Source: Protonemura montana
Lineage: Eukaryota > Arthropoda > Insecta > Plecoptera > Nemouridae
Length of the DNA stretch: 64,000 nucleotides
Direction: 5' to 3'
NCBI GenBank assembly: GCA_947568835.1
Contig: OX387607.1
Coordinates: 10,927,701 to 10,991,700 of the forward strand
The stretch's first letter is position 1; each line of letters opens with the position of its first letter. The notes beneath the pieces are model-generated. The model was not told the origin of the DNA. It worked only from the letters and a program-made list of their open reading frames with translations, and ran no database searches. The translations under genes and the position numbers were made by a program. Shown in pieces: positions 46,009-57,672 of the stretch.

Positions 46009-46925
46009 GAACATTAAAACACTTTTATTGTCGCAAGACGACCATAGGGTTGGGGGGAGGGTCTTGAGAGGTCCTTGCTATTTTAAAGGCGGCGGTGATT
46101 GTAAAACAGAAAGCAGTCACGGCCGCGATAGAATCAAACGCCTAGTTTTCCGATCGGACAGGCCGGGAAATTTCCCATGACTTGGCAGTTTCGAGAAGGC
46201 GGTGGGATCTTAGAGTGGAAACCCCTCAATTTGCTGGCACGGCGCGTTTGAAGCAAGTTTCAGTGCAAACAAATCAGCATCGACTTGGAACTGGCTAATA
46301 AATTTGCGTGTGTTATCAGTTATACGCCTCGATCCATAGCTACAATCTTGGTATGGGACAGCTGGTTGCAAATCCATAGGAATTTTGAATATTTATAGAA
46401 TTCAAAAAATTGCTATCCCTTGTGCTGCCAAAATGTAGATACCTATATCAGAAACAAATATTTTACAGTATACTTTGTATGTAATTTATATAAATTAATA
46501 CATACTAGTCAATACTACGTTGTTTATGTAATTCATTTGTTTTATATTAACAATTCTATACCAGAACCACCCAAAAATGAACTTAAAATATATTCAAATA
46601 TCTAAAAATGAATGTAAACTGATATTGCATCTGATTATGGCATCAGCTTCCTGCGCGAATCTCAAACAGGCATGGAAATCTGATTCTCTTTCGCGAAACA
46701 AACCTCCTCAGTGAAAGCCCACGCATTTGCAGCAGGCCCCTCGAGGACTCTTCCGGGAAAAAAGAACGGTTATTGCTTCAAGTGTACACAGAAAATCACG
46801 GGCACACGCGCATTATGAAATAAAGTGGCTATTTATTTTGCTCCACAAGGCGCGAGAACCGATAATCGTGATACACGAGGCTCTGGCATTTGCCTCTCAT
46901 TTCTCTAATGCCTTGGTGAGAGAGC
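46009..46925. other. intergenic sequence
   Basis: GC-rich to about 46260, then AT-rich. No gene is recognised. The right end may belong to the same unknown repeat as the motif at 46926. Confidence 0.35.
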
Positions 46926-46962
46926 TTTGATAGCCAGAGAGTGGCCGACTCCAAGTGTACCA
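46926..46962 (+). repeat. short dispersed motif, copy 3
   Basis: 'ttgatagccagagagtggcc' followed by 'gactccaagtgtaccattg' matches the motif at 12706-12748 and 13017-13055. It lies about 20 bp before a SINE copy. Confidence 0.5.
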
Positions 46963-46983
46963 TTGTATTCAGAACCAATTCGT

Positions 46984-47295
46984 TTCGAAAAAGAGGTTGA
47001 AGAGATATAAGTAAGAACAACACTCTACTATCCTTGCTTTTCAACCTCTTCGACATCAAAGATTTGTGAAAAAATCTTGTTTTATAGTTTTACACCGTTC
47101 CGGAAGGAATGGGAAGTCGGTAGTCCCGTTGAGCTCTTCAACAGGAGTAGGCTATGTGACTGTCTCGGGTTTCTCCTTCCCCCTTCTAGGCAATGTAAGG
47201 TCAATTATCTTACCTATCAAACTCTTTCAGCCATTTCTTGTAACAAGTACCAAAAGGCCTGTTGTCAAAATAGTAAGTCCTTATACTAAACTCGG
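46984..47295 (+). repeat. 5S-derived SINE copy without the 5S head
   Basis: 'cgaaaaagaggttgaagaga', 'cttgcttttcaacctcttcg', 'caccgttccggaaggaatgg', 'caacaggagtaggctatgtg', 'gggtttctccttcccccttc' and 'aggcctgttgtcaaaatagt' follow the SINE body and tail order in plus orientation. The 5S-derived head is missing. Confidence 0.75.
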
Positions 47296-49485
47296 CGATC
47301 AATCAAAACCGCATTTTAGATTTTAAATTTGAGTAATTCTTCTTGTTAGGACCACAATTATCAATTTATCATTGCTGAAATTACGCGCGAATCCAAAATG
47401 GCTACAGTTTGTTTATTTGTTAAACTACCAGCCACTCCCTGCCGGACCCAAGGCCTTCTCGATCACGGCTTAAACAAGAGTAGGAATAGCGCCACTAGAT
47501 GGCGCTGTAGTAGCGGTGAAAGCAGCCCCTGGGGCTGGATAAGATTTCGGCGAGCGCAGCGCGCACTTGTTCTGTTATTACAGTTGGCGAAACAAGAGCG
47601 ATTACAATAATTCACATCTACATCGTGACTCGCTGTTAATGGCGTAATGAAAAAATTCCCACAAACTTTCAGACCGATTAAAAGTGCTGTGAAAAATACC
47701 GGTGTAAGATTTTAAGATAATTTAAGATTTTCGTCGTTTTTTGTTCAAACTTTTAGACTCATCGCGAAACATTTGTTACGTCAACGGGAGCTGAAAAACA
47801 ATTAGCCGGTTGGATATTAAGACCACGGCACGTTGGTATCCAAAAAACAAACAAAAAAAATGCACAAAAAGGCGTGAATTACTAACTGTTATTCACCATC
47901 AGAAACTTTGTTTTATACTTTTTATCGTCAAAAACAATTTACTATCGTTCCCTTGGGCCATCCCTCGTTCCTCCAACTCTCTCCGACTCTCACGTCAGCA
48001 GCAGAATTCCTGCTCAGCACCGAACGAAACTCAAATTCTCATTTTCTTTGACATCATTCACTCTAGCGTCATTAAAGGCGGAATGATTCATGAATAATTC
48101 GCGAAAGAAACGCGGAGCGCACAGCACGTAGCGGCACACAAGCCAGTCTAGACGAGCTAGAGGCCTCCATCAATTCACGGGTCTACTTTTTTTCCGTGCA
48201 GATATACAACGCAGACATCCTGACCCTCACTGCTTCCTATTTCCTACATAGCGGTTCATTCAATAATGCAGCGTCCGTACAGGAAGCTGTGCCTCGCTAT
48301 CTTACATGCCGTGAGCAGCGAAGATTTCGCATTCCGAGGCTTCCTTGGTGCAAATCTTGGTGCGCGTCTTAAACTCATTCAGTCACAGCCTGTGTGATCA
48401 ACCGCCAGATCACCGCCCTCTTGAGACTGACTGGTTGTTGATCGGCTGGAAAAACGTTCCATTTTTGCACCGAAATCAAAAAGTGTCCATCACGAATCGG
48501 TGGGGTGCAGGAACGACCGCACCATGGGACAGTATTTGTTTTAGTACGGCGTCTAGACACCCAGAAAATTATTGGAAAATTGACTTTAGTTTGAAAAAAA
48601 AAAACAATAAGTAATATTTTTACTATTTCTTCGTTTCGTGTTTCTTTGTTCTTATAGCTGTTATTAAAAACAAATCATTGTTATTCGTTAACTGTGTTTT
48701 CATCCAATGTGGACTTTGTAGATTGACCCTATCTAATCCTGAAAACGCGGCTGGTGGTCTCTATTTACAATTAGGCTTACCAAACAACCTCGCGGCAACA
48801 AAATATCGTCAGTTGTGCGAAGAATAATATTTACGCTGTGACAATAACTATGACAACAACAACGATAATAACAACAGCGATAACGACGACGAGTGGAATG
48901 TCACAGAGCTCGCCAGTGAAGTGCAACTTGATGCTGAAACAAAACACTGTCGACGACTGCAGCGCTGCGCTTGCGGCACGGTCGGAAATTTCATTAGAAA
49001 GTCACGATGACGGTTGCACTTTTTATCACCGTTTGTTTTGCGATTGGTGAACAAATGGAAATTTTATGGAAGCGGAGATTTTTCTGATTTGAAATTTTGC
49101 CTGAAGGGATAGACGTTTGATGTCAGCGATCTGCGACGGATTGATACTGAGATTAAGATTCAATTGAAAGTTTTTCAGTGTTTTTTTTTAAGTCAAACAA
49201 TTTTAGTTAACAAATTTTTATTGACTTTTCTGAGCGCATTTGATTCGAATCCAATTAAACATATCTTTATTTCACTTTTGTGAGGATGGATATAAGATAA
49301 AAAACATCACCGGCACAATATTTACTTCTACTAACAGTCAATCAGCTTCATAATTCGCCAAAATGCGGTCAAAACACAAAACTTAAAATTGGCTTCTCGT
49401 GGTTAAGAGATATTGCATTTAAGCATTATGCATTATCGCATTTACGCAACTGCAGAACAAAACTGTCGTCCACTTCTGCTTTTAC
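47296..49485. other. intergenic sequence
   Basis: No gene supported. It holds a strong CTCF-like site (47490-47510, separate entry) and an ACA/ATA-rich simple stretch (48840-48890). The frames at 47810-48097 and 48345-48614 have no recognised domain. Confidence 0.35.
47490..47510 (+). promoter_or_regulatory. strong CTCF-like motif
   Basis: 'gccactagatggcgctgtag' fits the conserved animal CTCF consensus (CCACYAGATGGCGC) at essentially every position and is the best of the matches in this window. It could mark an insulator or domain boundary. Function is an inference from the motif. Confidence 0.5.
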
Positions 49486-49511
49486 TCCTAAACGCAGCCC
49501 GCAGAGCGACT
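49486..49511 (+). repeat. 46-bp minisatellite, one partial unit
   Basis: 'ctcctaaacgcagcccgcag' followed by 'agcgac' is a partial unit of the dispersed minisatellite. It directly abuts the 3' end of a SINE copy. Confidence 0.6.
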
Positions 49512-49894
49512 GACTCTACAGCTCAGCCCTAAGATGCACTGGTCGAATGGCGATAGTAAATGATTTGGTGACAATGAGGATAATGGCCAACTTAGCCTGG
49601 ACTAAAAGAGAGAGAGAGGAAACCCGGTGCCAGCGCGTAGCCTATCCTGGCGATAGGTACTAAGTGGACCACTTAAAGTAAATTTTGTACAAAAAGGTTC
49701 CTTCAAAAATCTTTGCTGAAGAGAGGTTGACAAGCAGAAAAAATTGCTCTAACTTTCATCCCTCTAACCTCTTTCCCAGGCATAATAATTCTTGAGTATC
49801 ATGGTCGTCCATCCAATACATGACGCAGCGCAGTGTTGCTTAAATTCTGTGATCTCACGAGAGCCGGTGTTTCCAACACGCCAAACCGTTCATT
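49512..49894 (-). repeat. 5S-derived SINE copy, nearly full length
   Basis: Reverse orientation. On the plus strand the tail side shows 'gcactggtcgaatggcgata'. The body shows 'ggaaacccggtgccagcgcg', 'gtggaccacttaaagtaaat' and 'ctgaagagaggttgacaagc'. The head shows 'gtcgtccatccaatacatga', 'cgcagcgcagtgttgcttaa', 'gtgatctcacgagagccggt' and 'caacacgccaaaccgttcat'. A- and C-box regions are recognisable with few changes. Confidence 0.85.
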
Positions 49895-51029
49895 AGGAGA
49901 AAATGTACTACATGGGTATCACACTGTTTTAGTACCACCATATTATTTATTTATAATAAAATTAATCCTCAATCTACATTGGCCACGCACGATAAAATAA
50001 TAATCTACCCAGCATGTCATTGCGCACACACCACTCGTCCTAACATTTAACGACCCCCCATAAAAATATCCATACACACAGAAAAAAACACAACACACAA
50101 GCTGTCCGCTAAATATTTACGGCCAATTCACCACCGTGGCACAAGACTTCAATCACCGTCCAAACAAACGAAATAAAAAAAAAAACTACCTCCCTCCCTT
50201 CACTATTTAACACCCCCGGTTAATAGTCCGTGTTTCCCAATATACATTCAACCCTGAACTATGGCCCGAAATTGAACCCCCAACTCCCATTCCACATATG
50301 TTTTATGTGCTTGTACCACCGATCGGGAGTATATATGTGTATGGCTTTAATGTCAGCCGTATAATATGGAATTCGAGTGCGTTTGACGAGTGTTTCCCAT
50401 TGCCTAGGACGGTTTTTTTTTACACATGAAGCCGTGAGTATAGCTTCATCCAGGATCGCTCACTGCAGTGTTTGTCAAGTATGTTGACCACGGTCCATTT
50501 GTTTCACGTCACTCGTTGTTATCGTGTGCTTGTGTATGTGTGTGTGAGGGTGAGTGTGTACGAGGAGGCCGTGACAGTCGACGGGATACCAACATAATAA
50601 AACATGACGGAGCGTTCGGGAGATATCGCTCTGATGGACTGTTTTGACAGGTCCGGGCATGGCCTATTGGAAAACTGTGTTATGAGGCGACAGAGGGCAG
50701 AGTTAATGAACGTTTAAAGGTAAAACAGGGTCGGTTGGTTTTTGTTTTCACGGTAAAGGTCAATATTCGAATGAACGTAGAGCCACTTTTACAATATCCT
50801 GTGAAAAAGACAATTGCCAGTTCATGATCACAGCCAATCAGATGGAATTTTTTTGTGGATTTTTTTAAGACCTTAACAACCCATACCTGGGACCAAAAAT
50901 AAGTAAAATTCTTTGGCCCAGTTTTCTAATATTTTGAACTCTTCGATAAAGTGGGAGTTTAATCAATTGCTGGAACGACTTCCAATTATACGCAGTGAAA
51001 TTAGGACTCTTTTCAATTAGAACCCCATT
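49895..51029. other. intergenic sequence
   Basis: C- and A-rich DNA at 50030-50330, GT-rich at 50520-50560. No gene was supported. A short stretch at 50812-50846 ('cacagccaatcagatgg') resembles part of the MITE arm at 51215-51302. Confidence 0.35.
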
Positions 51030-51302
51030 TTAGTACAGGTTTTTTCAGTCACAAGTTAAGTGATACCAGGCCGTTAATAAACAAAAGGTCTTCTGATTTG
51101 GCTATTGGGTTTAAAACGATGGCTTGAAAAAGTGGCTGTGAGTAAAGAAATATTTAAAACTCACGGCAAGTTTTCAGTGATCCGTTATGAACCTAACAGT
51201 CTGTACCTTTGTTATTTACTTGGCAACAGCCAATCGAAAGATGTTATTTGTCTGATAACGGTCTGTTAATCACTTAACGGACCACTGAAAAACGGGCACT
51301 AA
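51030..51302. mobile_element. MITE-like element with about 90-bp inverted arms
   Basis: The left arm (51030-51120) and the reverse complement of the right arm (51215-51302) share TTTAGT, 'ttttcagt', 'gttaagtgat', 'ccgtta' and GATT-GGCT-TTG words in order, at roughly 70% identity. The element is about 273 bp and has no coding capacity. No clear target duplication was seen, so the superfamily is unknown. Confidence 0.5.
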
Positions 51303-52019
51303 ACGTAATTACAAAAGTTTTTCAATCCAATTACAAGTATGACTAGAGGTTCAGATGAAAATGAAAGAATCAAATTGATTGTGATCATAGTAGGTACATA
51401 CCATGTCTATATCTGGCAGTTTAATGGACTTTAAGAAACTAGCTATAAGTTAGAATGTTCAAATGTTTTATTTATTTCTGTATTGCATTTGTTTTGTCTT
51501 ATCGCAGTTGTTTATTGGTCTGTTATGAAGTTATTATGATTGGTGTTGCCGTGGTTATGGGGGAAATTGATAGCTTGACCTGGAAAATGGTTCGGCGTGT
51601 GACTTTTCTCGTTGCGCGGAAAATTATGCATGTCATAACTTGAAGGGAAATAGAGTGCACCGCGGTCGCGATTTGGAGTGGAAATTGGATTCTCAATCTT
51701 GGGCGAGAAAATCGTGAATGGTGTTTTCTCTCGACTCGGCCACGGCATGGTCACTGGATGCTAGAATTTTATGTTCGCGCCTTATCTGAATCACTTGGGC
51801 TGTGGACCAAGTCCCAAAAGGCTTTACAAAAATATTGTGCGTTAAATTTTTCTTCACTGGGTGCACATGTCCGTCAATGTTATCAGCTTCGTTTCCTTGA
51901 AAAAATGCCAGTCATATTTTAGTATCTGAACCAGCTAACATGTTGTGTATTATTTTATTCAAGACATTAAATTTGTAGGTGACCATTTTATTTATCTTAA
52001 GTTTTGTTCGGGAGAAAGA
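51303..52019. other. intergenic sequence
   Basis: No gene or repeat recognised. Two overlapping short frames around 51455-51754 lie on opposite strands and match nothing known. Confidence 0.4.
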
Positions 52020-52325
52020 TTATATGAATTGCTCTAGATAACTTTTTTCGCATTGCTTATTAACCTCTTTTTGATAGCATAAATTTCTGCGACTATACTA
52101 TGGCTCAAGTTGTACCGTCCTTCGGAAGAGGCGCTAGGCTTTTGACCACCTTGGTGCTCGACAACGGGAGTAGGCTACGTAGGTACCTACACTGGGTTTC
52201 CCCTCTTCCATTCTGGGCTAGGTTAGGTTAATCGTCATATTTATAATGACCTACTCACTCATCGAAACCACAGAGCCTGTTGTCAAAAGAGTTTGTCATT
52301 CAGCTTACCAAACATTATTAATTGG
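52020..52325 (+). repeat. 5S-derived SINE copy without the 5S head
   Basis: 'attgcttattaacctctttt', 'gttgtaccgtccttcggaag', 'caacgggagtaggctacgta', 'gggtttcccctcttccattc', 'gggctaggttaggttaatcg' and 'agcctgttgtcaaaagagtt' follow the SINE body and tail in plus orientation. A 4- to 8-base duplication lies in 'gtaggtacctac'. The head is missing. Confidence 0.8.
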
Positions 52326-53545
52326 CTTTTACTTTTGTATCAATGTCTTGCCAAAAAATTACAAAACGCGAGATATTATGAGCCCCGATTGAATAGTGAT
52401 TTTTGGCAAGCGATTTTTCTTTTTGCATTTTGATGAATTAGTGTCTCATGAAGCAGGCACACAATTACAACTCCAATGACAGCTCTCAAGTCTGGTACAT
52501 AGTGCTTGCATCACTAGTTCTGAATCTTTGAAATAACTCAGAAGTTATGGTCATCTTTTTTGGCTTATCCGCTTTGTGAATTTTGTAAATTTTCTCCTGC
52601 CATATTTCCACCGACGCGCTACGCAAACTCAAAACCTCCACGCTGCACGAAATTTCAACAAAAATCCATCCATCAATATCAAAACAATAATATATCATCA
52701 TCCCCAGAGGTTATGTACGTACCTTTCTACCTACCTACGTACTTTCACGGAAGATAAATTCTCGAGCACATACGATATTGCATTCTCAATATATCGTCTC
52801 TACTGACAGACAGGGAAAAAAAACTAAAACCCAAAACAAATCCGATCTTTCGATGAAAACTTTCCAAAAAAAAGAACCCTCGATCCACAGCGATGACAGC
52901 TAAGAAGGTACAGGTCGGTACCACCCAGCGAGCTCAACACAAATTGTATCGGTCATATTTTGCCAGCCGCTTCCCAAAAACTTCATGCACGCGACCCCCC
53001 GCCCTTTGTCCGACGCCATGCATGATAAATCCCAACCACAGCCATGTGCCGCTTCTTCGGGGTCGTCGGAGGTAGCGAATAAATCATCCCTAGCCCGACT
53101 CCGGCGTCCCGGGTTCCTACCCTGACACTATAAACTTGCGAAATAGTCAGGCGGTGCCGTGGGTGCTGGAGAGGGGATGAGGTAGAACAGACTATACGCC
53201 CCTAGTCTGAATTATGAAGCGAGGTCAATGTTAGAAAGGCGCGAAAAAAAGCTATGGTGGCGCTATCTTTTATATGAGGCTAGTCTTTTCATGAGTCTTT
53301 CTTGTTACTTTGTAAGTAGCTCTACGCCAAGGTGTAACAGCGCCTATAACTTGTATGTGAATCTTTTCACATATAATATGCTTTACTTGCCATACATAAA
53401 GCAAAGAGCCAACGTTAACTTGATGCCAGTTTTGGCACCTAGCGAGCTACAAACGCTTTTGAATAGTGACTGAAGAGACTTGGGGGTGTAAGTCAGAAGA
53501 TCTTTAGGACGTGTTTTCAACAAAGAATCTATTTATGTACAAGCA
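52326..53545. other. intergenic sequence
   Basis: A GC-rich patch lies at 52910-53200. The word 'aataaatcatccc' here (53079) recurs at 61727 in a similar C-rich setting. A CTCF-like 'gctatggtggcgctat' lies at 53251. No gene was supported. Confidence 0.35.
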
Positions 53546-53805
53546 TCGGATGGTTTTGGCATGTTAAAAACACCGGTTCTCGTGAGATCACCGAAATTAA
53601 GGAACACTGTGCTGAGTCTGGTATTAAATGGTCCACCTTCAAACACATGACCAGTTCTGTTCGGAAGAGAGGTTGGAGAAGAGAGGTTGATGGGAGGAGA
53701 GAGGTCGCTCGTCTTGCTTATCTTGCTGAAAAACTGACAGATTGGATAATTAGAAGAATCATGTTGTCTGAGCTGTACCGTTTTTTTGAAGGGATTTTTT
53801 TGCAT
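53546..53805 (+). repeat. 5S-derived SINE copy, 3'-truncated
   Basis: The head is well kept: 'tcggatggttttggcatgtt', 'aaaacaccggttctcgtgag', 'atcaccgaaattaaggaaca', 'ctgtgctgagtctggta'. It is followed by 'gaccagttctgttcggaaga', 'gaggttggagaagagaggtt' and 'cttgcttatcttgctga'. It fades after 'gagctgtaccgtttttttga'. The C-box is mutated ('aaatggtccacc'). Confidence 0.8.
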
Positions 53806-54354
53806 GGCAGAACATTATTTTTTAAGCCTTGTAAATGGTATCATGCATTAGGTCTTTTAGAAACAAGCACGTTGTAAAATTTGTGAAAAGTCCAAACAAT
53901 TAAACAGTTTGAGGGGAATTTTTTTACGATTTTAAAACCTAACCTTTTCCAGATCGAGGTAGCAATAGGTACTAACCCGATGACGTACGTAGGCTATTTA
54001 TAGGGCTACTTTGCAGACACAAATAAAAGAGGCTGTGAGCTAGTTGAAACCTGTAAGTTGGCGCCCTGTGCTAGGTATAAGTGGACTTTGAAGTTCAGAT
54101 CCATCCCAGATACTTAAAGTTTAGTAACGGGTCGCGTACTTCTGCTCTCTCTCTCTATCAGCCATGCACCGTGAAATGACCGGACGGGACGGACGCTGGA
54201 AATCGGAAAATCGCTAGACGATCGGATCAAAGGCAACGTTCACTTAGTTAAAGTAGAACTTTTTATTTTAATTCCTTATGCTAAATGTAAGATGCTTTTA
54301 ATGCAGAGTCCTACCTAGATCTGCCTCTACATTGGAGCAAAAAAACATGTCCGG
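53806..54354. other. intergenic sequence
   Basis: No gene. A CT microsatellite lies at 54142-54155. 'agttggcgccctgtgctagg' at about 54056 weakly resembles a SINE body word in reverse. Confidence 0.35.
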
Positions 54355-54640
54355 TTGTTTTAGAGTGAAATTTTTCAAGCTAGAATTTGTTGATAAGCAC
54401 CACTAGCAACCGGTATTACGGTGTTGCTACGACGGTAGCATTATCAAAAAGAAAACTGAGTTTCAGTTGATCATCAAAGTGCAGTAAGGACTTTTCAAAC
54501 AATTGCATGAAGCGTTACTGAAGCCAGAGTGACTAAAAATGATGCTTATTAATACCGCCGCTCTAGGTCGGGGTTACTGCTTGGTGCTATGATTGGTGTT
54601 TCTGACACGGCTACGACGTCAAACCAAGTTCTCTGTAAAT
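54355..54640 (+). repeat. interspersed repeat of unknown class, copy 2
   Basis: 'aatttgttgataagcaccac', 'tagcaaccggtattacggtg', 'ttgctacgacggtagcatta', 'aattgcatgaagcgttactg', 'gctctaggtcggggttactg' and 'cttggtgctatgattggtg' match 22441-22800 in order, with about 75-80% identity. Confidence 0.75.
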
Positions 54641-57600
54641 TTGAACTAGATCTGTATTTAAAGAAATCCTATCGGTCATCTCTGTCTATCTTTGTTCTTC
54701 TCTGCTTGAACGAACAAAGAACGATCAACAAATGAAACTAGCTTATTAAAGCAACACAGGAAATAAGATTAGACTGGTCAAATTCAACCCTTCACTTTGA
54801 TCTACGAAAACTCTTTCCCATCCAAACCCTTTCAGCTATCTAACTTCCCTCATCTATCCCATCCTCTAACAAATAATACAGTTTTCTTCCTAGAACAATT
54901 GACATTTCACGCAGTCCAGCGCCCCGTGGAAACTCTAGTCATCCTGGGAAATGAAATCCAATCAAGGAGGTCGTTCGTGCAACATTCGTCTTTGGCGGTC
55001 ACGGCTGGTCGGATCCTCGTTTTACAATCTCACTGGTCTTACGGCTCGCAGCAAGCAGAGATATCGCGCGACTCTTTTGTCTTCAAAAAGGTATTTCGGA
55101 ATCCTTAGTTGAGTTCTGGGCAAAGCCGCCTCTAGGTCGTGGTAATCGATTCCGCCGTGTTTCCAGTGGAATCCAGACGGCCGGGATACATCTCGTTCGA
55201 TTAGTTCGAGTATTTACAACAAGAAAAATACCGTACTTGTAGAAGGGTTTCGCGGAAATTCTGCTGAGTACGAGCGACTTCTGAATTGACCTAGTTGCAC
55301 TGCTTTACAAAGGAAGGCGATATCCCTGTATTTCGTCATTTTATTTTTTGTAAAAGAGTTGGTTTCTTTGAATTTATGTCACGTTTTTGGGCAAACCAGA
55401 CGCTGGTGGAATTTTTCTTTTGTCGTTGCGACTTGCCTTGTGATCATAGTAATACGATATTTTTTCGATAAATCAGAGTCATCTATAGCTTCAAAATCTT
55501 GAACCGCCACTTTTAAGCTAAATAAAAATTGTGCCCGTGTTTGGAATACTTTTCACGTCGTCATCGAGGCGCAACATTTTCGGCGTCGTTGTCCGTGGTT
55601 GGCGTCGTATCTATTTTGTGGTCGTACCGTTGCCGTGGAAAGTTATGCAGCAAATGGCGTTTAACTCTGGGCCCGAGGGACTTTGTGCATCTTAGCGACT
55701 CGACGACACCTTTCTCTGGGGCTTGGCTGAGACGACGACGCTGTTGACGGGCCACGCGGGAGAGTTTGGCGAGACGGCAGATTCAAAAGTAATTTACTCC
55801 ACAGAACGAATAAAATACAAAAATCCGCGTTTCAATTTGTTATTATACAAGTATGGAACCAAGGAATCCCCAAGAATTCTCAATGTAATAGAATCAATGG
55901 AATGGAACCAAGAATGCCCACAAAGGAAATGTATGATTAAAACTCGTGAAACGATTAAAAAATTACAAAACGATATAGTCTATGATATTAATTTTTTCAC
56001 CTTATTCGCAAATTTGTCGAAACTATCACCTAACAAACATTTGCTACAAAATAACAAGCTCTATTTAACTAAATTTGTGCACTTAACACCAATTGTTTTT
56101 TCTATCACGCTGGTCTTTTTAGCATGGCATGAGAATATTTTACGAAACTATTTTAATCAAACATCGAAGCTCTCTTTGCAGAATTAATCATTGTCAAAAA
56201 CTGGAATAGCCAGCCAAAAACACTGGCCCTTTGTAAGCCACTGCCACCCAACGCTAAAACAATTGCCGCTACCTTCGTCCATTGGCACGACACGGGTACT
56301 TTCAGGCCGCACGTACACCGAAACAAAACACTCCGCGGAAAACAAACAGAGCCAAAAATCAGGACATCCTCCCTGCATTGTAAACAAAAGGCAGTGGCGA
56401 CCGCTCACCCTTGGATCTCTATTATTACAAAATGCAACGGCAAAACAATTGAAATGTGAACCCACGCGTTTTTTGAATAATCGAGACCGTGTTGACTTTT
56501 TTTTTTCGTTTTTTCTCTATTCCCGAAAACACTCGTTTATTTCCGGACCGTTGTTCGGGACAATGGGACATAGAGAACTAAATATCCTACGAATTTTTCA
56601 CTCCAATGAAATCGCCACTTTTGCGAATTTTATACGTAATAGTTTTTTATTTTTTTTTATTTTAATAACTGTTCAATAGATTTTATGAAAATCCTGTTTT
56701 GCTTTCTTTTGATTTCCCATTTTGTCCGCTTGGCGCGTCGCAGTCGCACATCGAGTGCATTCGAGTGGCAAAGATTTCTGGCGCGCGATAACAATAAATT
56801 GATAAAAACATCGTTTTTTGAAAGTAGATAGAGGTTTTATATAAATCTAGAGTTGCGATCAAAATTGGAAATTTCTAATTTATCACAACATTGTCTGGCG
56901 GTGCGATAAAACGTCAGTTTTATATATTTCCAGTAAATTCTGTGTAACACGCACAGTTAAAAGTACAGTTGTGATAAAACGTCGTTCACAAAATAAAAGT
57001 GTTCACTCCAGGGTTTTATGTTCATCATTTATTTCCAAGCGAACAAAGTAACGACAATTTATTAGCAATGCTAGTTTCAGTAATTTCTGCTAGTTTCATT
57101 ACAGCAATCGCTTTGTTTTTGCAGTTTCTTGCACTTAAAACTAGAAAGAAAACAGCTACAGAAGTCGGCTAGCTTACAAAACAGCTCAACTGACACGGCG
57201 TTAACCAATGAAATAAAAATAAAAAATAAAAAGGAAAATGAAATAGCTTTTGTAAAACAATTTCGACAGCTCACAATATATTATGTAGCATCCTTTTATC
57301 CGTACAGTGTTCCGGAAAGCATTGAAATGCTGTTGTAAATAAACTCCATTCTCACCACTAAGCCATAACTGACAGCTCCGATGCAAAATACTGCACCGTG
57401 AAATGCACGCGTGCATTGTGTAATGCAATCTGCTTGTCATCGAGCTGTTATGAAGTTTAACTGTCAAAAAAAAAAGCGGTGTATTTATTTGGATTGGTCT
57501 GCCCAGAGAAATTATGTGGTGGCTCTGACCCATTTTGGTGGGAAATAGTTGTAGAGAGAATAGCGACAGTCGCTTGTTTGCCGAGTAATGGCGGCCGTGA

Positions 57601-57672
57601 TAACGAATGTACCAAGGTAATTCGTATCAGAAAGGCGGGAAAAACGCCATTTGTTGGCTTTGATTGACTATT
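54641..57672. other. intergenic sequence
   Basis: Frames of 154 codons (55723-56187, opening at TTG) and 162 codons (56191-56679) have no recognised domain and are probably chance. The patch 55510-55780 is CpG-rich. 'gataaaacgtc' occurs at 56905 and 56973. 'cgttttttgaaag' and 'cagggttttatg' nearby give a cluster of ATAAAA words suited to homeodomain binding. No gene was supported. Confidence 0.35.

Noticed and set aside
55723-56679. Two consecutive frames of 154 and 162 codons as a two-gene unit
   Set aside because: The first opens at TTG. Neither has a recognisable domain, and both cross regions of strongly different composition.
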